64,000 bases of DNA, from NCBI RefSeq assembly GCF_900107455.1, contig NZ_FNQB01000002.1, positions 1 through 64,000 of the forward strand, given 5' to 3'. The notes beneath the pieces were generated by a model. That model had not been told where the DNA came from. It ran no database searches and saw nothing but the letters and a program-made list of their open reading frames with translations. This document shows positions 30,773 through 40,522 of the stretch, piece by piece (position 1 is the first letter of the stretch; each line of letters starts with the position of its first letter). The position numbers and the translations under genes are program-made. The stretch is from Asanoa ishikariensis (GTDB taxonomy: Bacteria > Actinomycetota > Actinomycetes > Mycobacteriales > Micromonosporaceae).

Positions 30773-31975
30773 CTCGCGGACGGCCAGCGCCCGGCGGGCG
30801 GCTTCGCGGTCGCGGGACGGGCCGGTCAGCAGGTGGCCGACGGCGGCGACCAGGCCGACCGAGCCGACCGCGATCCAGTGCCAGCTTCCGATGTGGTCGA
30901 GGCTGAGGCCGCCGAGGGCCGGGGTGATGAACGCCGCGGCCGGGAAGGTCAGGCTGAACACCGACTGGTAGCGGCCGCGCAGTTCCTCCGGGGACAGCTC
31001 CGCGTTGACCTCGGCGTTGGGCGGCGCGGCGAGCATCGAACCGATCGTCCAGATCACCGAGGCGAGCAGGTAGACGGCCAGGTGGTCGGCGAAGGCCAGG
31101 GCACCGAAGCCGATGCCGATCAGCCCGAGGGCGGTGGCCAGCACGGTGTGCTTGCGGTGCCCGTCGATCAGCGGGGGCACGAAGAGCTGGCCGACCACGA
31201 TCAGGGCCGCGCTGATCGCGACCACCGTCCCGTACGCGGCGGGGCTCAGCCCGTCGGCCCGCATCGCCAGCGGCATGATCGTCGAGGTCTGGGTGGACAA
31301 CGCGGCCAGCAGGAAGGTCAGCCCGACGAAGACCAGGTACGTGCGGTCGGTGAGGGCGGTCAGCAGCCCACCGTTGTGCCTGGTGGCCGCATGGCGGCGG
31401 AACGTCTCCGGCACCTTCCAGGCGATCACCACCGCGGTCACCGCCGTGGCGCCCGCGTCGGCGAGGAAGAGCGCCAGGTAGCTCGCCTGGGCCAGCAGGC
31501 CGGCGAGCAGGCCGGCCGCCGCCATGCCGAGGTTGAACGACCAGAACTGGAGGTTGAACGCGCGCGACCGGCGCTCGGCCGGCACCACGTCGACGATCGC
31601 GGCGACAAACGCCGGCATCGGCATCGAATGGACGAGCCCGAGCAGGACCGTGAGGGCCGCGATCAGGCCGAGGTGGGTGGTGAAGGCCAGCGCCGCCATC
31701 AACCCGGCCGCCACGGTGTGCGCCCAGAACAGCGTGGCCCGCCGTCCCCAGTGGTCGGCGAGGACGCCGCCGAGCAGCGTGCCGGCCACGCCGCCGATCC
31801 CGTAGCCGCCGACGACCAGGCCGGCCAGGCTGGCCGAGGCGCCGCGCTCGTCGGTCAGGTAGACCGACATGATCAGCATGGCGAACGCGCCGACCCGGTT
31901 GATCAGCATGCCGGTCCAGAGGTACCAGTACGTCCCGGGCAGGCCGCCCGCGGTGTTCCGCAACCAGGCCCGCAA
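30752..31975 (-). CDS. MFS transporter (tandem paralogue 2)
   Basis: A 407-residue 12-helix major facilitator protein. It opens RAWLRNTAGGLPGTYWYLWTGMLINRVGAF, nearly the same plan as the neighbour at 32017-33315, and motif A reads GGVLADHWGRRATLF. The last residues form a charged tail (RDREAARRALAVRELERV). The TTG start is supported by AAGGAGGA 6 nt upstream. It lies 41 nt downstream of its paralogue, so the two form an operon and may be separate exporters or a heteromeric pair. Substrates are unknown. Confidence 0.88.
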   Translation of the reverse strand: MRAWLRNTAGGLPGTYWYLWTGMLINRVGAFAMLIMSVYLTDERGASASLAGLVVGGYGIGGVAGTLLGGVLADHWGRRATLFWAHTVAAGLMAALAFTTHLGLIAALTVLLGLVHSMPMPAFVAAIVDVVPAERRSRAFNLQFWSFNLGMAAAGLLAGLLAQASYLALFLADAGATAVTAVVIAWKVPETFRRHAATRHNGGLLTALTDRTYLVFVGLTFLLAALSTQTSTIMPLAMRADGLSPAAYGTVVAISAALIVVGQLFVPPLIDGHRKHTVLATALGLIGIGFGALAFADHLAVYLLASVIWTIGSMLAAPPNAEVNAELSPEELRGRYQSVFSLTFPAAAFITPALGGLSLDHIGSWHWIAVGSVGLVAAVGHLLTGPSRDREAARRALAVRELERVAG

Positions 31976-32016
31976 CCCCGGTCCTCCTTCAGTTAAGAAG
32001 CCTTACCGAAGGGACG

Positions 32017-33315
32017 CTACGAAGCCGACGAGGTGGGCGCCAGCGTGTCGCTCATCACGCCGGGCGGTGCGGGCACCACGGCGTCGCGGGGCACGGGCAC
32101 CCGGGAGGCGGCGAGCGCCGCGGCGCGACGCTCCCGGGCCGGTCCGGCGGCCAGGTTGACCGCCGCCGCCACGAAGGCGATCAGCGCGCACCCGATCCAC
32201 AGTGCGCTGTTGCCCAGCAGGTCCCGGACGAACCCGCCGGCCACCGGTGCGGTGAAACCGGCGATCGACCAGGAGAGCGCGAAGACCCCCTGGTAGCGGC
32301 CGCGCACCGCGGCGGGCGCGAGGTCGGCGATGGTGGCCGCGTTGGCCGGCGAGTAGACCATCTCGCCGACGGTCCAGATCAGCACGGTCATCGCGTACAG
32401 CCAGGCGCTGCCGGCCAGCGCGGTCAGGCCGAAGCCGATGCCCTGCACGATCGTGCCGACCGCGAGCACCCTGGCCCGGCTGTGGCCGGCGATGAGCTTC
32501 GGGATGAAGAGCTGGCCGAGCACGATCAGCAGGCCGTTGAGCGCGATCACCCAGCCGAACGTCGACGAGGACAGGCCGTCGTCGGTCATCGCGATCGGCA
32601 GCATCGAGATGTGCTGGAGGAAGACCATCGCGGCCAGCAGGTTGGCGCCGGTGAAGATCAGGAACACCGGGTCGCGCAGGACCATGCCGAGACCGCCGCG
32701 GCTGCCTGTCCCCGCAGGCAGATGCACGCCGACCGGGCGCGTTTCCTTGATCTTGACGAACACGATCGCCGCGGTGATCAGCGTCGCTGACGCGTCGATC
32801 ACGAAGAGCAGCACGTAGTCCAGGTGCGCGGCGAAACCGCCGAGGATCGCCGCCGACGCGAAGCCCAGGTTGATCGCCCAGTAGTTGAGCGAGAACGCGC
32901 GTACCCGGTCGCGGTCGGGCACGACGTCGACCATCATCGCGGCGAACGCGGGGCGAGCGGCCTCGGCGAACGCGCCGAGGGCGAACGCGACGCCGGCGAT
33001 CATCGCGAACGGCCGGGAGAAGCCGAGCAACAGCATCATGCCGGCGCCGCCGACGTGGGCGATCAGCAGCGTCGGCCGCCGGCCCCAGCGGTCGGCGAGG
33101 ACGCCGCCGACCATCGTGCCGATGCCGCCGCCGGCACTCCACAGGCCGACCACCAGGCCGGCCTGGATGTCGCTGAAGCCCCGTTCCTTGGTCAGGTAGA
33201 CAGTCAGGAAGATCAGTACGAAGCCGCCGAGCCGGTTGACCAGGGTGCCGCACCAGAGATACCAGAACGTCCTGGGCAGTCCACCCGTCGTCTCACGCAA
33301 CCAGCCTCGTACCAC
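32017..33315 (-). CDS. MFS transporter (tandem paralogue 1)
   Basis: A 432-residue 12-helix major facilitator protein starting GTG with VRGWLRETTGGLPRTFWYLWCGTLVNRLGGF, closely similar in layout to its downstream neighbour. Motif A is GGVLADRWGRRPTLL. It has an extra C-terminal tail of about 30 Pro/Ser-rich residues (RVPVPRDAVVPAPPG). The family resembles MdtH-like drug exporters. It is the first gene of the pair; the 150-nt gap to gpmA, read in the opposite direction, holds promoters for both sides, none clearly recognisable. Confidence 0.88.
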   Translation of the reverse strand: MVRGWLRETTGGLPRTFWYLWCGTLVNRLGGFVLIFLTVYLTKERGFSDIQAGLVVGLWSAGGGIGTMVGGVLADRWGRRPTLLIAHVGGAGMMLLLGFSRPFAMIAGVAFALGAFAEAARPAFAAMMVDVVPDRDRVRAFSLNYWAINLGFASAAILGGFAAHLDYVLLFVIDASATLITAAIVFVKIKETRPVGVHLPAGTGSRGGLGMVLRDPVFLIFTGANLLAAMVFLQHISMLPIAMTDDGLSSSTFGWVIALNGLLIVLGQLFIPKLIAGHSRARVLAVGTIVQGIGFGLTALAGSAWLYAMTVLIWTVGEMVYSPANAATIADLAPAAVRGRYQGVFALSWSIAGFTAPVAGGFVRDLLGNSALWIGCALIAFVAAAVNLAAGPARERRAAALAASRVPVPRDAVVPAPPGVMSDTLAPTSSAS

Positions 33316-33465
33316 TATTTGGCCCCCCAGGTAATGACCGCCAATCCGCAGCGGCCTTACGCAACCTAGGTTGTCGGCACCCAGGAAGTCATCAGGATTA
33401 CCGCATGGCGGTCGTCACGCCGGGTGGGTTGCCGGCCGGTTCACCGGCTGCGCGAGGATGGCGGC

Positions 33466-34215
33466 ATGACTGTGGGGACGTTGGTGCTGCTCCGGCACGG
33501 CGAGAGTGAGTGGAACGCGAAGAACCTGTTCACCGGGTGGGTCGACGTCGACCTGACCGAGAAGGGCGAGACCGAGGCCCGGCGCGGCGGCGCGCTGCTG
33601 CGGGAGCACGGCCTGCTGCCGGACGTGCTGCACACCAGCCTGCTGCGCCGCGCGATCCGCACCAGCGAGCTCGCGCTGGGCGAGGCCGGCCGCTCGTGGA
33701 TTCCGGTCAACCGGTCCTGGCGGCTCAACGAGCGCCACTACGGTGCGCTCCAGGGCAAGGACAAGAAGCAGACGCTCGAGGAGTACGGCGAGGAGCAGTT
33801 CATGCTCTGGCGCCGGTCGTACGACGTGCCGCCGCCGCCGATCGACCCGGGCGACGAGTGGGCGCAGACCGACGACCCGCGCTACGCGACCCTGCCGCCC
33901 GAGCTGATGCCGCGCACCGAGTGCCTCAAGGACGTGCTCGTCCGCACCCTGCCGTACTGGTACGACGCGATCGTCCCGGACCTGCTCGCCGGCAAGACCG
34001 TGCTGGTCGCCGCGCACGGCAACTCGCTGCGCGCCGTCGTCAAGCACCTGGACGGCATCTCCGACGAGGCGATCGCCAAGCTCAACATCCCGACCGGCAT
34101 CCCGCTGCGCTACGACCTGGACGCCAACCTGCGCCCGATCACCGTCGGCGGCGCCTACCTGGACCCGGCGGCCGCCGCCGAAGCAGCGGCCGCAGTGGCC
34201 AACCAGGGACGTTAG
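33466..34215 (+). CDS. gpmA: 2,3-bisphosphoglycerate-dependent phosphoglycerate mutase
   Basis: A 249-residue cytoplasmic glycolytic enzyme interconverting 3- and 2-phosphoglycerate. The phosphohistidine motif [10 protein letters not shown] is at the N-terminus, followed by [16 protein letters not shown], the [12 protein letters not shown] substrate segment and the second active-site histidine in [10 protein letters not shown]. Length and motifs match dPGM. It precedes senX3-regX3, as gpm1 does in mycobacteria. The stop TAG overlaps the phoU stop TAA on the other strand (34212-34215). Confidence 0.95.
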   Translation: MTVGTLVLLRHGESEWNAKNLFTGWVDVDLTEKGETEARRGGALLREHGLLPDVLHTSLLRRAIRTSELALGEAGRSWIPVNRSWRLNERHYGALQGKDKKQTLEEYGEEQFMLWRRSYDVPPPPIDPGDEWAQTDDPRYATLPPELMPRTECLKDVLVRTLPYWYDAIVPDLLAGKTVLVAAHGNSLRAVVKHLDGISDEAIAKLNIPTGIPLRYDLDANLRPITVGGAYLDPAAAAEAAAAVANQGR

Positions 34216-34871
34216 TTCGAGGCCTGCGGCTGTTCGCCGGTCACCAGGTAGATGACGTGGTGGCCGGCGTTCACCGCATGGTCCGCGAAACGCTCGTAGA
34301 AGCGGCCCAGGAGAGCGCCGTCGATCGCCGTCTCGGCGCCGTAGGGCCAGTCCGGGCTGAGCATGACCTTGAACAGCTCGACGTGCAGCGCGTCCATCGC
34401 GTCGTCGTCGCTGTCGAGCTCCGCGGCGCCGACCGCGTCGAGCTTCGAGATCACGGTCGCGATCTTGGCGGCCATCTTGTCGGCCACGTCGGCCTTGGCC
34501 TGGAAGACCGGGCGCAGCTCGGCCGGGACCGCCGGCGACGGGTGCCGGCGCAGCGCGGTCTTCGCCACGTGGTCGGCGAGGTCGCCCATCCGCTCGAGGT
34601 CGGCCGCCGTCTGCAGGGCAGTGATCAACACTCGCAGGTCGCTGGCCACCGGGGCCTGGCGGGCCATGAGATCGGTCACCCGCTCCTCGACCTGGCGGTA
34701 CAGCGAGTCGACCTCGGCGTCCCGGGAGATCACGTCCTCCGCGGCAGCGCGGTCGGCGCGCAGCAGGGCGGTGGTCGCCTCGCTCATTGCGGTGCGGACC
34801 GCCTCGGCCATGTCGACCAACAACTGGCTGACGATGTGCAGGTCAGCGCGGAACTCTTCGCGCAAAGCCAT
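34212..34871 (-). CDS. phoU: phosphate signalling regulator PhoU
   Basis: A 219-residue helical protein made of two PhoU repeats. Each repeat contains the metal-binding E-R-x-x-D-H type motif: [14 protein letters not shown] in the first and [16 protein letters not shown] in the second. PhoU restrains the Pst transporter and the SenX3-type kinase when phosphate is sufficient. AGGAG lies 7 nt before the ATG. It is divergent from senX3-regX3, separated by 215 nt that contain PHO-box-like repeats, so both arms are probably controlled by RegX3. Confidence 0.93.
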   Translation of the reverse strand: MALREEFRADLHIVSQLLVDMAEAVRTAMSEATTALLRADRAAAEDVISRDAEVDSLYRQVEERVTDLMARQAPVASDLRVLITALQTAADLERMGDLADHVAKTALRRHPSPAVPAELRPVFQAKADVADKMAAKIATVISKLDAVGAAELDSDDDAMDALHVELFKVMLSPDWPYGAETAIDGALLGRFYERFADHAVNAGHHVIYLVTGEQPQASN

Positions 34872-34955
34872 GTCGGTGCTCCTGGGGAACGGTGTGTCGT
34901 CTACAGAAATAATGTGACCTGAGAGTAATATCTGGTCACGCTTCGACTTATGTCC

Positions 34956-34977
34956 GGTTCACCGTAGGTGTACGCCA
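34956..34977 (+). promoter_or_regulatory. PHO-box-like direct repeat
   Basis: GGTTCACCGTA and GGTGTACGCCA are two adjacent 11-nt units resembling the GTTCACC repeats bound by actinobacterial phosphate regulators. A further GGTGAAC (GTTCACC on the other strand) lies at 35009-35015. They sit between phoU and senX3. Confidence 0.45.
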
Positions 34978-35086
34978 CAGAACGCCAGTTAACGGCGCTG
35001 AGCCGGCCGGTGAACATTGGGCGATCTGCGCCCGCTTTGCCCGGCCCGACCAGCCTGTTCGTTAACAATGACCCTACGATCGCCTC

Positions 35087-36376
35087 GTGGAATGGGCGAT
35101 CGTGGCTGGCGTGTGCGTCAGTCTGTTGGCGGGCTTCGCCGCCGGATCGCTGATCCCGCGCATCAGGCGGCGGGGATCAGCGACCGTCGCCGCTACCCGC
35201 GCTGCTGGCGAGGGAAGGCAGGCGATCACCATCGACCGGCACGATCCGCAGCCCGGATTGGGTCGCAAGAGCCTCGACTCGCTGCGGGTCGGCGTGGTGG
35301 TGCTCGACAGCGACGACACCGTGGTGCTGGTCAACCCAGCCGCGCGGGCGATGGGTCTGCTCCGCTCGGCGGGCACGCCCGGCAGCCTGGTCGCGCACCC
35401 GATCATCCGCACCCTGGCCGGCCAGGTCCGCCGCTCCGGCGTCCGCCGCGACGTCGAGATGGACCTGCCCCGCGGTGACGGAGTCTCCGAGCCCCTCGGC
35501 GTCCACCTGCGCGCGGTCGGCCTGGGCGGCAACTTCGTGGCCGTGGAAGCCGCCGACGTCACCGAGTCGCACCGGGTCAGCCGGGTGCGCCGGGACTTCG
35601 TCGCGAACGTCAGCCACGAGCTCAAGACCCCGATCGGCGCGCTCCAACTGCTCGCCGAGGCCCTGCTCGACGCCACCGACCCGACCAACATCGGCCCGCA
35701 GCCCGGCGCCGGCCCCGAGGAAGACGTGGCCGCCGCCCGCCGGTTCGCGGTGCGGATCCAGCACGAGTCGACCCGGTTGGGCCGGCTGGTCAACGAGCTG
35801 CTGGAGCTGACCCGGCTCCAGGGCGCCGACCCGCTGCCCGACCCCGAGCCGGTCCCGGTCGACTGGGTGGTCGCCGAGGTGATCGACCGGACCCGCACGA
35901 CGGCCGCCGCCCGCGAGATCGAGGTCGTGGTCGAAGGCAAGCGCGGACTCACCGTCTACGGCAGCGACAGCCAGTTCGCCACCGCGCTGTCCAACCTGGT
36001 GGAGAACGCGATCGCGTACTCGAAGGAAGAGACCCGGATCACCATCACGACCGCGCTCGACGAGTCGTCAATCGTGCTCTCGGTGGCCGACCAGGGCATC
36101 GGCATCGCGCCGGACGAGGTCGACCGGATCTTCGAGCGGTTCTACCGTGCCGACCGCGCCCGGTCCCGGGCCACCGGCGGCACCGGGCTCGGCCTGGCCA
36201 TCGTCAAGCACATCGCCACCAACCATGGCGGGCGCATCGATGTTGTCAGCACACTGGGAGAGGGTTCGACGTTCACCCTTCGGTTTCCGGCCAGTCCGCC
36301 GGATGCCGCCCTCCCGCTACCCCCCTCTATTGAGATCGTGACCGGATCGGCCGAGTCGAGCCGATCCGAGCGGTAA
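35087..36376 (+). CDS. senX3: phosphate-responsive sensor histidine kinase SenX3
   Basis: A 429-residue OmpR-type sensor kinase. An N-terminal hydrophobic helix (AIVAGVCVSLLAGFAAGSLI) anchors it, a PAS-like segment spans about 65-160, and the HisKA domain contains FVANVSHELKTPIGAL with phospho-acceptor His177. The HATPase domain has the N-box LVENAIAYS, DQGIGI and GGTGLGLAIVKHI. It starts at GTG 35087, with TACGAT 6 nt upstream, suggesting a leaderless mRNA. It is paired with regX3 14 nt downstream and controls the response to phosphate limitation. Confidence 0.94.
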   Translation: MEWAIVAGVCVSLLAGFAAGSLIPRIRRRGSATVAATRAAGEGRQAITIDRHDPQPGLGRKSLDSLRVGVVVLDSDDTVVLVNPAARAMGLLRSAGTPGSLVAHPIIRTLAGQVRRSGVRRDVEMDLPRGDGVSEPLGVHLRAVGLGGNFVAVEAADVTESHRVSRVRRDFVANVSHELKTPIGALQLLAEALLDATDPTNIGPQPGAGPEEDVAAARRFAVRIQHESTRLGRLVNELLELTRLQGADPLPDPEPVPVDWVVAEVIDRTRTTAAAREIEVVVEGKRGLTVYGSDSQFATALSNLVENAIAYSKEETRITITTALDESSIVLSVADQGIGIAPDEVDRIFERFYRADRARSRATGGTGLGLAIVKHIATNHGGRIDVVSTLGEGSTFTLRFPASPPDAALPLPPSIEIVTGSAESSRSER

Positions 36377-36389
36377 GGAAGGAAAGTCC

Positions 36390-37073
36390 GTGGCCCGCGT
36401 GCTCGTGGTCGAGGACGAAGAGTCGTTCTCCGATGCCCTCTCGTACATGCTCCGCAAGGAGGGTTTCGAGGTCTCGGTCGCACCGACCGGCACCTTGGCG
36501 CTGACCGAGTTCGACCGGACCGGCGCCGACATCGTGCTGCTCGACCTCATGCTGCCGGAGATGTCCGGCACCGAGGTCTGCCGCCAGCTCCGTCAGCGCT
36601 CCCGCGTGCCGATCATCATGGTCACCGCACGGGACAGCGAGATCGACAAGGTGGTCGGCCTGGAGATCGGCGCCGACGACTACGTCACCAAGCCGTACTC
36701 GCCGCGCGAACTGGTCGCCCGGATCCGCGCGGTGCTCCGCCGCCAGGGCACCGAGATCACCGAGCCCGACGCACCGACCCTGGCCGCCGGCCCGGTCCGG
36801 ATGGACGTCGAGCGGCACGTGGTGACCGTCGACGGCTCGTCCGTGCAGTTGCCGCTCAAGGAGTTCGAGCTGCTCGAGCTGCTGCTCCGCAACGCCGGCC
36901 GGGTGCTCACCCGAGGCCAGCTCATCGACCGCGTCTGGGGCGCCGACTACGTGGGCGACACCAAGACCCTTGACGTGCACGTCAAGCGCCTGCGCTCCAA
37001 GGTCGAGCCCGAGCCGTCGACGCCGCGCTTCATCGTCACCGTCCGCGGCCTGGGCTACAAGTTCGAGCCGTAA
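36390..37073 (+). CDS. regX3: OmpR-family response regulator RegX3
   Basis: A 227-residue response regulator. The receiver domain carries VEDEE, phospho-acceptor Asp52 in LLDLMLPEMSG, and Lys in VTKPYSPRELVARIRAVLRR. The winged helix is FELLELLLRNAGRVLTRGQLIDRVWG and TLDVHVKRLRSKVE, ending VRGLGYKFEP. It starts at GTG with GGAAGGAAAG upstream. In mycobacteria RegX3 activates pst and phosphatase genes on phosphate limitation; GTTCACC-like repeats occur in the phoU-senX3 gap here. Confidence 0.95.
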   Translation: MARVLVVEDEESFSDALSYMLRKEGFEVSVAPTGTLALTEFDRTGADIVLLDLMLPEMSGTEVCRQLRQRSRVPIIMVTARDSEIDKVVGLEIGADDYVTKPYSPRELVARIRAVLRRQGTEITEPDAPTLAAGPVRMDVERHVVTVDGSSVQLPLKEFELLELLLRNAGRVLTRGQLIDRVWGADYVGDTKTLDVHVKRLRSKVEPEPSTPRFIVTVRGLGYKFEP

Positions 37074-37078
37074 CCGGC

Positions 37079-37960
37079 CTAGCGCTTCTTCGGCGGGTGG
37101 GCGGGCTCGGCGCCGCCGTTGAGGTCTTTGGTGCGGGTCAGCGGCAGGCGGCGCTTCGGGTCGGCCGGGTGCGGGGCGACCATGCCGCGGCGGGCGCGGG
37201 CGGCGCACATCTCGGCCAGCTTGGCGTAGGCGGCCTTGCCGATCAGGGCCGTCAGCTCCGGCTCGTAGGACTGCCACATCGCCTCGCTGCCGACGTGGGC
37301 CTCCGGGGACGACGTGCACCACCAGTGCAGGTCGTGCCCGCCGGAACCCCAGCCGCGGCGGTCGAACTCGGTCAGCGTCGTGATCAGGATCTTGGTGCCG
37401 TCGGGGCGCTTGTTCCAGTCCTGGTCGCGGCGGACCGGAAGCTGCCAGCACACGTCGGGCTTGTATTCCAGCGGGTGCACGCCGTCGCGCAGGGCCTGGG
37501 CGTGCAGCGCGCAGCCGCCGCCGGCCGGGAAGTCCGCGTCGTTGAGGAACACGCAGGGGCCGTCGGCGCTCTGGGTGGCGGTGCGCCGGGCCGGCGTCTT
37601 GCCGTCGACGGTGTCCATCTCGGTGTAGTTCTTGAACCCTCGGCGGTAGTGCTGCCAGGTGTCCGGCGTCAGCTTCTTGGCCGCCGCCCGGACCCGGGAC
37701 TCGTCGTCGGAGTCGGTGAAGAACGCGCCGTGGGAGCAGCAACCGTCCGCGGCCCGGCCCTCGATGATGCCGTGGCAACCCTTGCCGAAGATGCACGTCC
37801 AGCGGGACAGCAACCAGGTCAGGTCGGCACGGATGAGGTGCTTGGGGTCCTCGGGGTCGAAGAACTCCACCCATTCCCGCGGGAAGTCCAGATCGACCTC
37901 GCGGCTGCGGGGATCGTCGTCCGAGTCGACGAGGACGCGAAGCTGGTTGCGTGCTGGCAC
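37079..37960 (-). CDS. cysteine-cluster protein of unknown function
   Basis: A 293-residue soluble protein that I do not recognise with certainty. Its N-terminal part has a cysteine cluster, [13 protein letters not shown] and [10 protein letters not shown], and further Cys/His at [23 protein letters not shown] and LHWWCTS. This resembles the metal-chelating cysteine clusters of YkgJ- or DUF3109-like proteins and suggests a bound Zn or Fe ion. No signal peptide or membrane span is present. TAGTCT lies 6 nt before the GTG start. It is convergent with regX3 (5-nt gap) and divergent from ppx. Confidence 0.72.
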   Translation of the reverse strand: MPARNQLRVLVDSDDDPRSREVDLDFPREWVEFFDPEDPKHLIRADLTWLLSRWTCIFGKGCHGIIEGRAADGCCSHGAFFTDSDDESRVRAAAKKLTPDTWQHYRRGFKNYTEMDTVDGKTPARRTATQSADGPCVFLNDADFPAGGGCALHAQALRDGVHPLEYKPDVCWQLPVRRDQDWNKRPDGTKILITTLTEFDRRGWGSGGHDLHWWCTSSPEAHVGSEAMWQSYEPELTALIGKAAYAKLAEMCAARARRGMVAPHPADPKRRLPLTRTKDLNGGAEPAHPPKKR

Positions 37961-38048
37961 CCGACAAGACTACGCCCGAATAGGCTGCGGGCCCGCGTTG
38001 CCGCACGGCAACGCGGTGGCGATAACCGTTGGGCCATAAGGTGCGGAC

Positions 38049-38993
38049 ATGAGGTTGGGCGTTCTAGACGTCGGTTCCAACACCGTTCACCTGCTGTTGG
38101 TCGACGCGCACCACGGTGCGCACCCGTGGCCGGCGCACTCGGAGAAGGCGGTGCTGCGGCTGGCCGAGCAGATCGGCCCCGACGGCGCGCTCACCAAGGC
38201 GGGCTCGGACGCGCTGGTCAAGGCCGCGCACGACGCGCAGGCCAGCGCCCGCCGGTTGAAGGCCGACGACCTGCTGGCGTTCGCCACCTCGGCGGTCCGG
38301 GACGCGACCAACTCCCAGGAAGTGCTGGCCCGGGTACGCAAGGAGACCGGCGTGCGGCTCCAGGTGCTCTCCGGCGCCGACGAGGCCCGCGCCACCTTCC
38401 TGGCCGTCCGGCGCTGGTTCGGGTGGTCGGCGGGCCGGCTGCTGGTGCTCGACATCGGCGGCGGCTCGCTGGAGATCGCGGCCGGCATCGACGAGACTCC
38501 GGACCTCGCGATGTCGCTGCCGCTGGGCGCGGGCCGGCTCAGCCGTGAGCGGCTGGGTGTCGATCGGGACACCTCCTCGCCGCCGTCGCCGAAGAGCGTC
38601 GACGAGCTCCAGGCGTACGTGGAGAAGCAGCTCGAGTCGGCCGCGGCGAAGCTGGCCGAGGTCCGGTGGGACCGCGCGGTGGCCACCTCGAAGACGTTCC
38701 GCACGCTGGCCCGGCTGGCCGGCGCGGCACCGTCCCGGCAGGGACTCTGGGAGCCGCGCGCGCTGACCGCTCAGGGCCTGCGCCAGGTGCTCGGCTTCAT
38801 CCGGCTGATCCCACCGCGCCAGGTGTACGAGCTGGAGGGCGTCAGCGCCAGCCGGTCACACCAGTTGCTGGCCGGTGCGGTCGTGGCCGAGGCCGTGCTG
38901 CGTCGCCTCCAGATCGAAGCGGCGGACATCTGCCCGTGGGCGCTGCGCGAAGGCGTGATCCTGCGCCGGCTCGATCAGCTTGAATCGGCATAA
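38049..38993 (+). CDS. exopolyphosphatase / guanosine pentaphosphate phosphatase family
   Basis: A 314-residue member of the Ppx/GppA family, short form like M. tuberculosis Rv0496 (Ppx1). The phosphate-binding loops are [14 protein letters not shown] at the N-terminus and [15 protein letters not shown] near 140. It hydrolyses terminal phosphates of polyphosphate; which substrate is preferred is not visible. TAAGGT lies 6 nt before the ATG, so it is probably leaderless. Its place shortly after senX3-regX3 matches mycobacteria and fits phosphate metabolism. Confidence 0.9.
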   Translation: MRLGVLDVGSNTVHLLLVDAHHGAHPWPAHSEKAVLRLAEQIGPDGALTKAGSDALVKAAHDAQASARRLKADDLLAFATSAVRDATNSQEVLARVRKETGVRLQVLSGADEARATFLAVRRWFGWSAGRLLVLDIGGGSLEIAAGIDETPDLAMSLPLGAGRLSRERLGVDRDTSSPPSPKSVDELQAYVEKQLESAAAKLAEVRWDRAVATSKTFRTLARLAGAAPSRQGLWEPRALTAQGLRQVLGFIRLIPPRQVYELEGVSASRSHQLLAGAVVAEAVLRRLQIEAADICPWALREGVILRRLDQLESA

Positions 38994-39054
38994 ACGATGG
39001 ATTTGGGGTGGCTCGTCCAGGTGCCTGCTGCCGCGTAGGACTACCCTGATTGAC

Positions 39055-39855
39055 GTGACCTCGCGCACCCCCGTACTGCTGTCAAGCTCTTCGGTGTTCC
39101 CCGAGCCGACCGCCGCCGCCTTCGAAATGGCCGCGCGGCTGGGCTACGACGGCATCGAGGTCATGGTGTGGACCGACGCGGTGAGCCAGGACGCCGGTGC
39201 CCTGAAGGGGCTGGCGGCGCACTACGGCGTGCCGGTGCTCAGCGTCCACGCGCCCTGCCTGCTGGTGACCCAGCGGGTGTGGAGCTCCGACCCGTGGGAG
39301 CGGCTGCGCCGCGCGGCCGAGCTCGCCGAGTCGCTGGAGGCGCCGACCGTGGTCGTGCACCCGCCGTTCAGTTGGCAGCGCGACTACGCCCGGTCGTTCC
39401 AGCCGGGGCTCGAGCGGATCGCGCACAAGCACAGCGACCTGACCTTCGCGATCGAGAACATGTTCCCGGTGCGCATGGCCGGCCGCGAGTTCGTGCCCTA
39501 CCAGCCGGGCTGGAACCCGACCGAATCCGGCTTCGACGCGTACACCCTGGACCTGTCGCACTGCGCCGCTAGCCGCACGGACGCGCTCGCCATGGCCGAC
39601 GCCATGGGCGCCGGCCTCAAGCACGTGCACCTGGGCGACGGCAGCGGCGAAGGGCGCGACGAGCACCTGGTGCCCGGGCGCGGCAACCAGCCCTGCGGCG
39701 AGTTGCTCGAGTCGCTGGCCGGGCGGGGCTTCCGCGGCTCGATCGCCGTGGAGGTCAACACCCGGGGTGCCAAGAGCCGCGCCGACCGCGAGGCCGACCT
39801 GGGCGCGGCCCTGGAGTTCGCCCGCGCCCACCTGCCGGCCCCGGCCAAGGTCTAG
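39055..39855 (+). CDS. sugar phosphate isomerase/epimerase (AP-endonuclease 2-like TIM barrel)
   Basis: A 266-residue TIM-barrel protein of the xylose isomerase-like superfamily. Strands typical for it are [49 protein letters not shown] and [22 protein letters not shown], which supply His/Glu/Asp metal ligands. Substrate is unknown; it corresponds in position to Rv0498. GTG at 39055 is preceded by TACCCT with a 7-nt gap. Its TAG stop is shared antisense with the CGNR gene (CTAG, 39852-39855). Confidence 0.82.
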   Translation: MTSRTPVLLSSSSVFPEPTAAAFEMAARLGYDGIEVMVWTDAVSQDAGALKGLAAHYGVPVLSVHAPCLLVTQRVWSSDPWERLRRAAELAESLEAPTVVVHPPFSWQRDYARSFQPGLERIAHKHSDLTFAIENMFPVRMAGREFVPYQPGWNPTESGFDAYTLDLSHCAASRTDALAMADAMGAGLKHVHLGDGSGEGRDEHLVPGRGNQPCGELLESLAGRGFRGSIAVEVNTRGAKSRADREADLGAALEFARAHLPAPAKV

Positions 39856-40385
39856 ACGCCCGCGAGAGTCGCTCTCTTGCGAGCCCGGTGCGCCGCCACG
39901 TGCGAGCGCGTCGCGCACCGCTCGGAGCAGAACCGCCGGCAGTTGTTGGACGACGTGTCCAGGTAGACGTTGCCGCACCGGTCGTCGGCGCAGACCCCGA
40001 ACCGGGCACTGCCGTGGGTGGTCAGCCAGACCGCCAGCCCCCACACCGCCGCGGCGAGGAACTCGTTGCTGGCCGAAGCACCGCGGCTGGTCACGTGCAT
40101 GTGCCAGTCGCTGGCATCGTGCCCGGAGATCCGCGGCTGGACCGGATGGTCCTTCAGCAATGAGTTGAGCTCGTTGACCGCCTCGGTGTCGCGGTCGGTG
40201 CTGCCGAACTGGAAGACGTCGCGCAGCCGCTTCTGGGCACGGCGGAACGTCGTCACATCACGCTCGGTGACCTCGTCGCGCATCCAGGCGTTGTCGGCGA
40301 TGAAAACGGCCCGCAGGTCGTCGATGCCCTCCATCGGGGCGTTGACCAGGTCAACGGCGGTGCGCGCGTACGCATCGAAGTTCAC
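39852..40385 (-). CDS. CGNR zinc-finger (ABATE-type) regulator
   Basis: A 177-residue protein with an N-terminal ABATE-like domain ([21 protein letters not shown]) and a C-terminal CGNR zinc finger: [39 protein letters not shown], containing the CGN...YLD...RRFCSERC pattern that names the family. Members are thought to bind DNA as transcription regulators. The GTG start has TACGGT 6 nt upstream, so it is probably leaderless, and it is divergent from proline dehydrogenase, which it might regulate; this last point is inference. Confidence 0.88.
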   Translation of the reverse strand: MNFDAYARTAVDLVNAPMEGIDDLRAVFIADNAWMRDEVTERDVTTFRRAQKRLRDVFQFGSTDRDTEAVNELNSLLKDHPVQPRISGHDASDWHMHVTSRGASASNEFLAAAVWGLAVWLTTHGSARFGVCADDRCGNVYLDTSSNNCRRFCSERCATRSHVAAHRARKRATLAGV

Positions 40386-40522
40386 CCGACAACCGTAGAC
40401 GACGCGGCCAGAGCATGCCTCGTCCGTCGGGTCACTCCGCGACGAAGCCACTCCGCTAAGCGATCATGAAGGGTTGCCAAGCTCGCCGAGAAGCGTCCGC
40501 CAACGGGCGCTACGCTGCGGTC

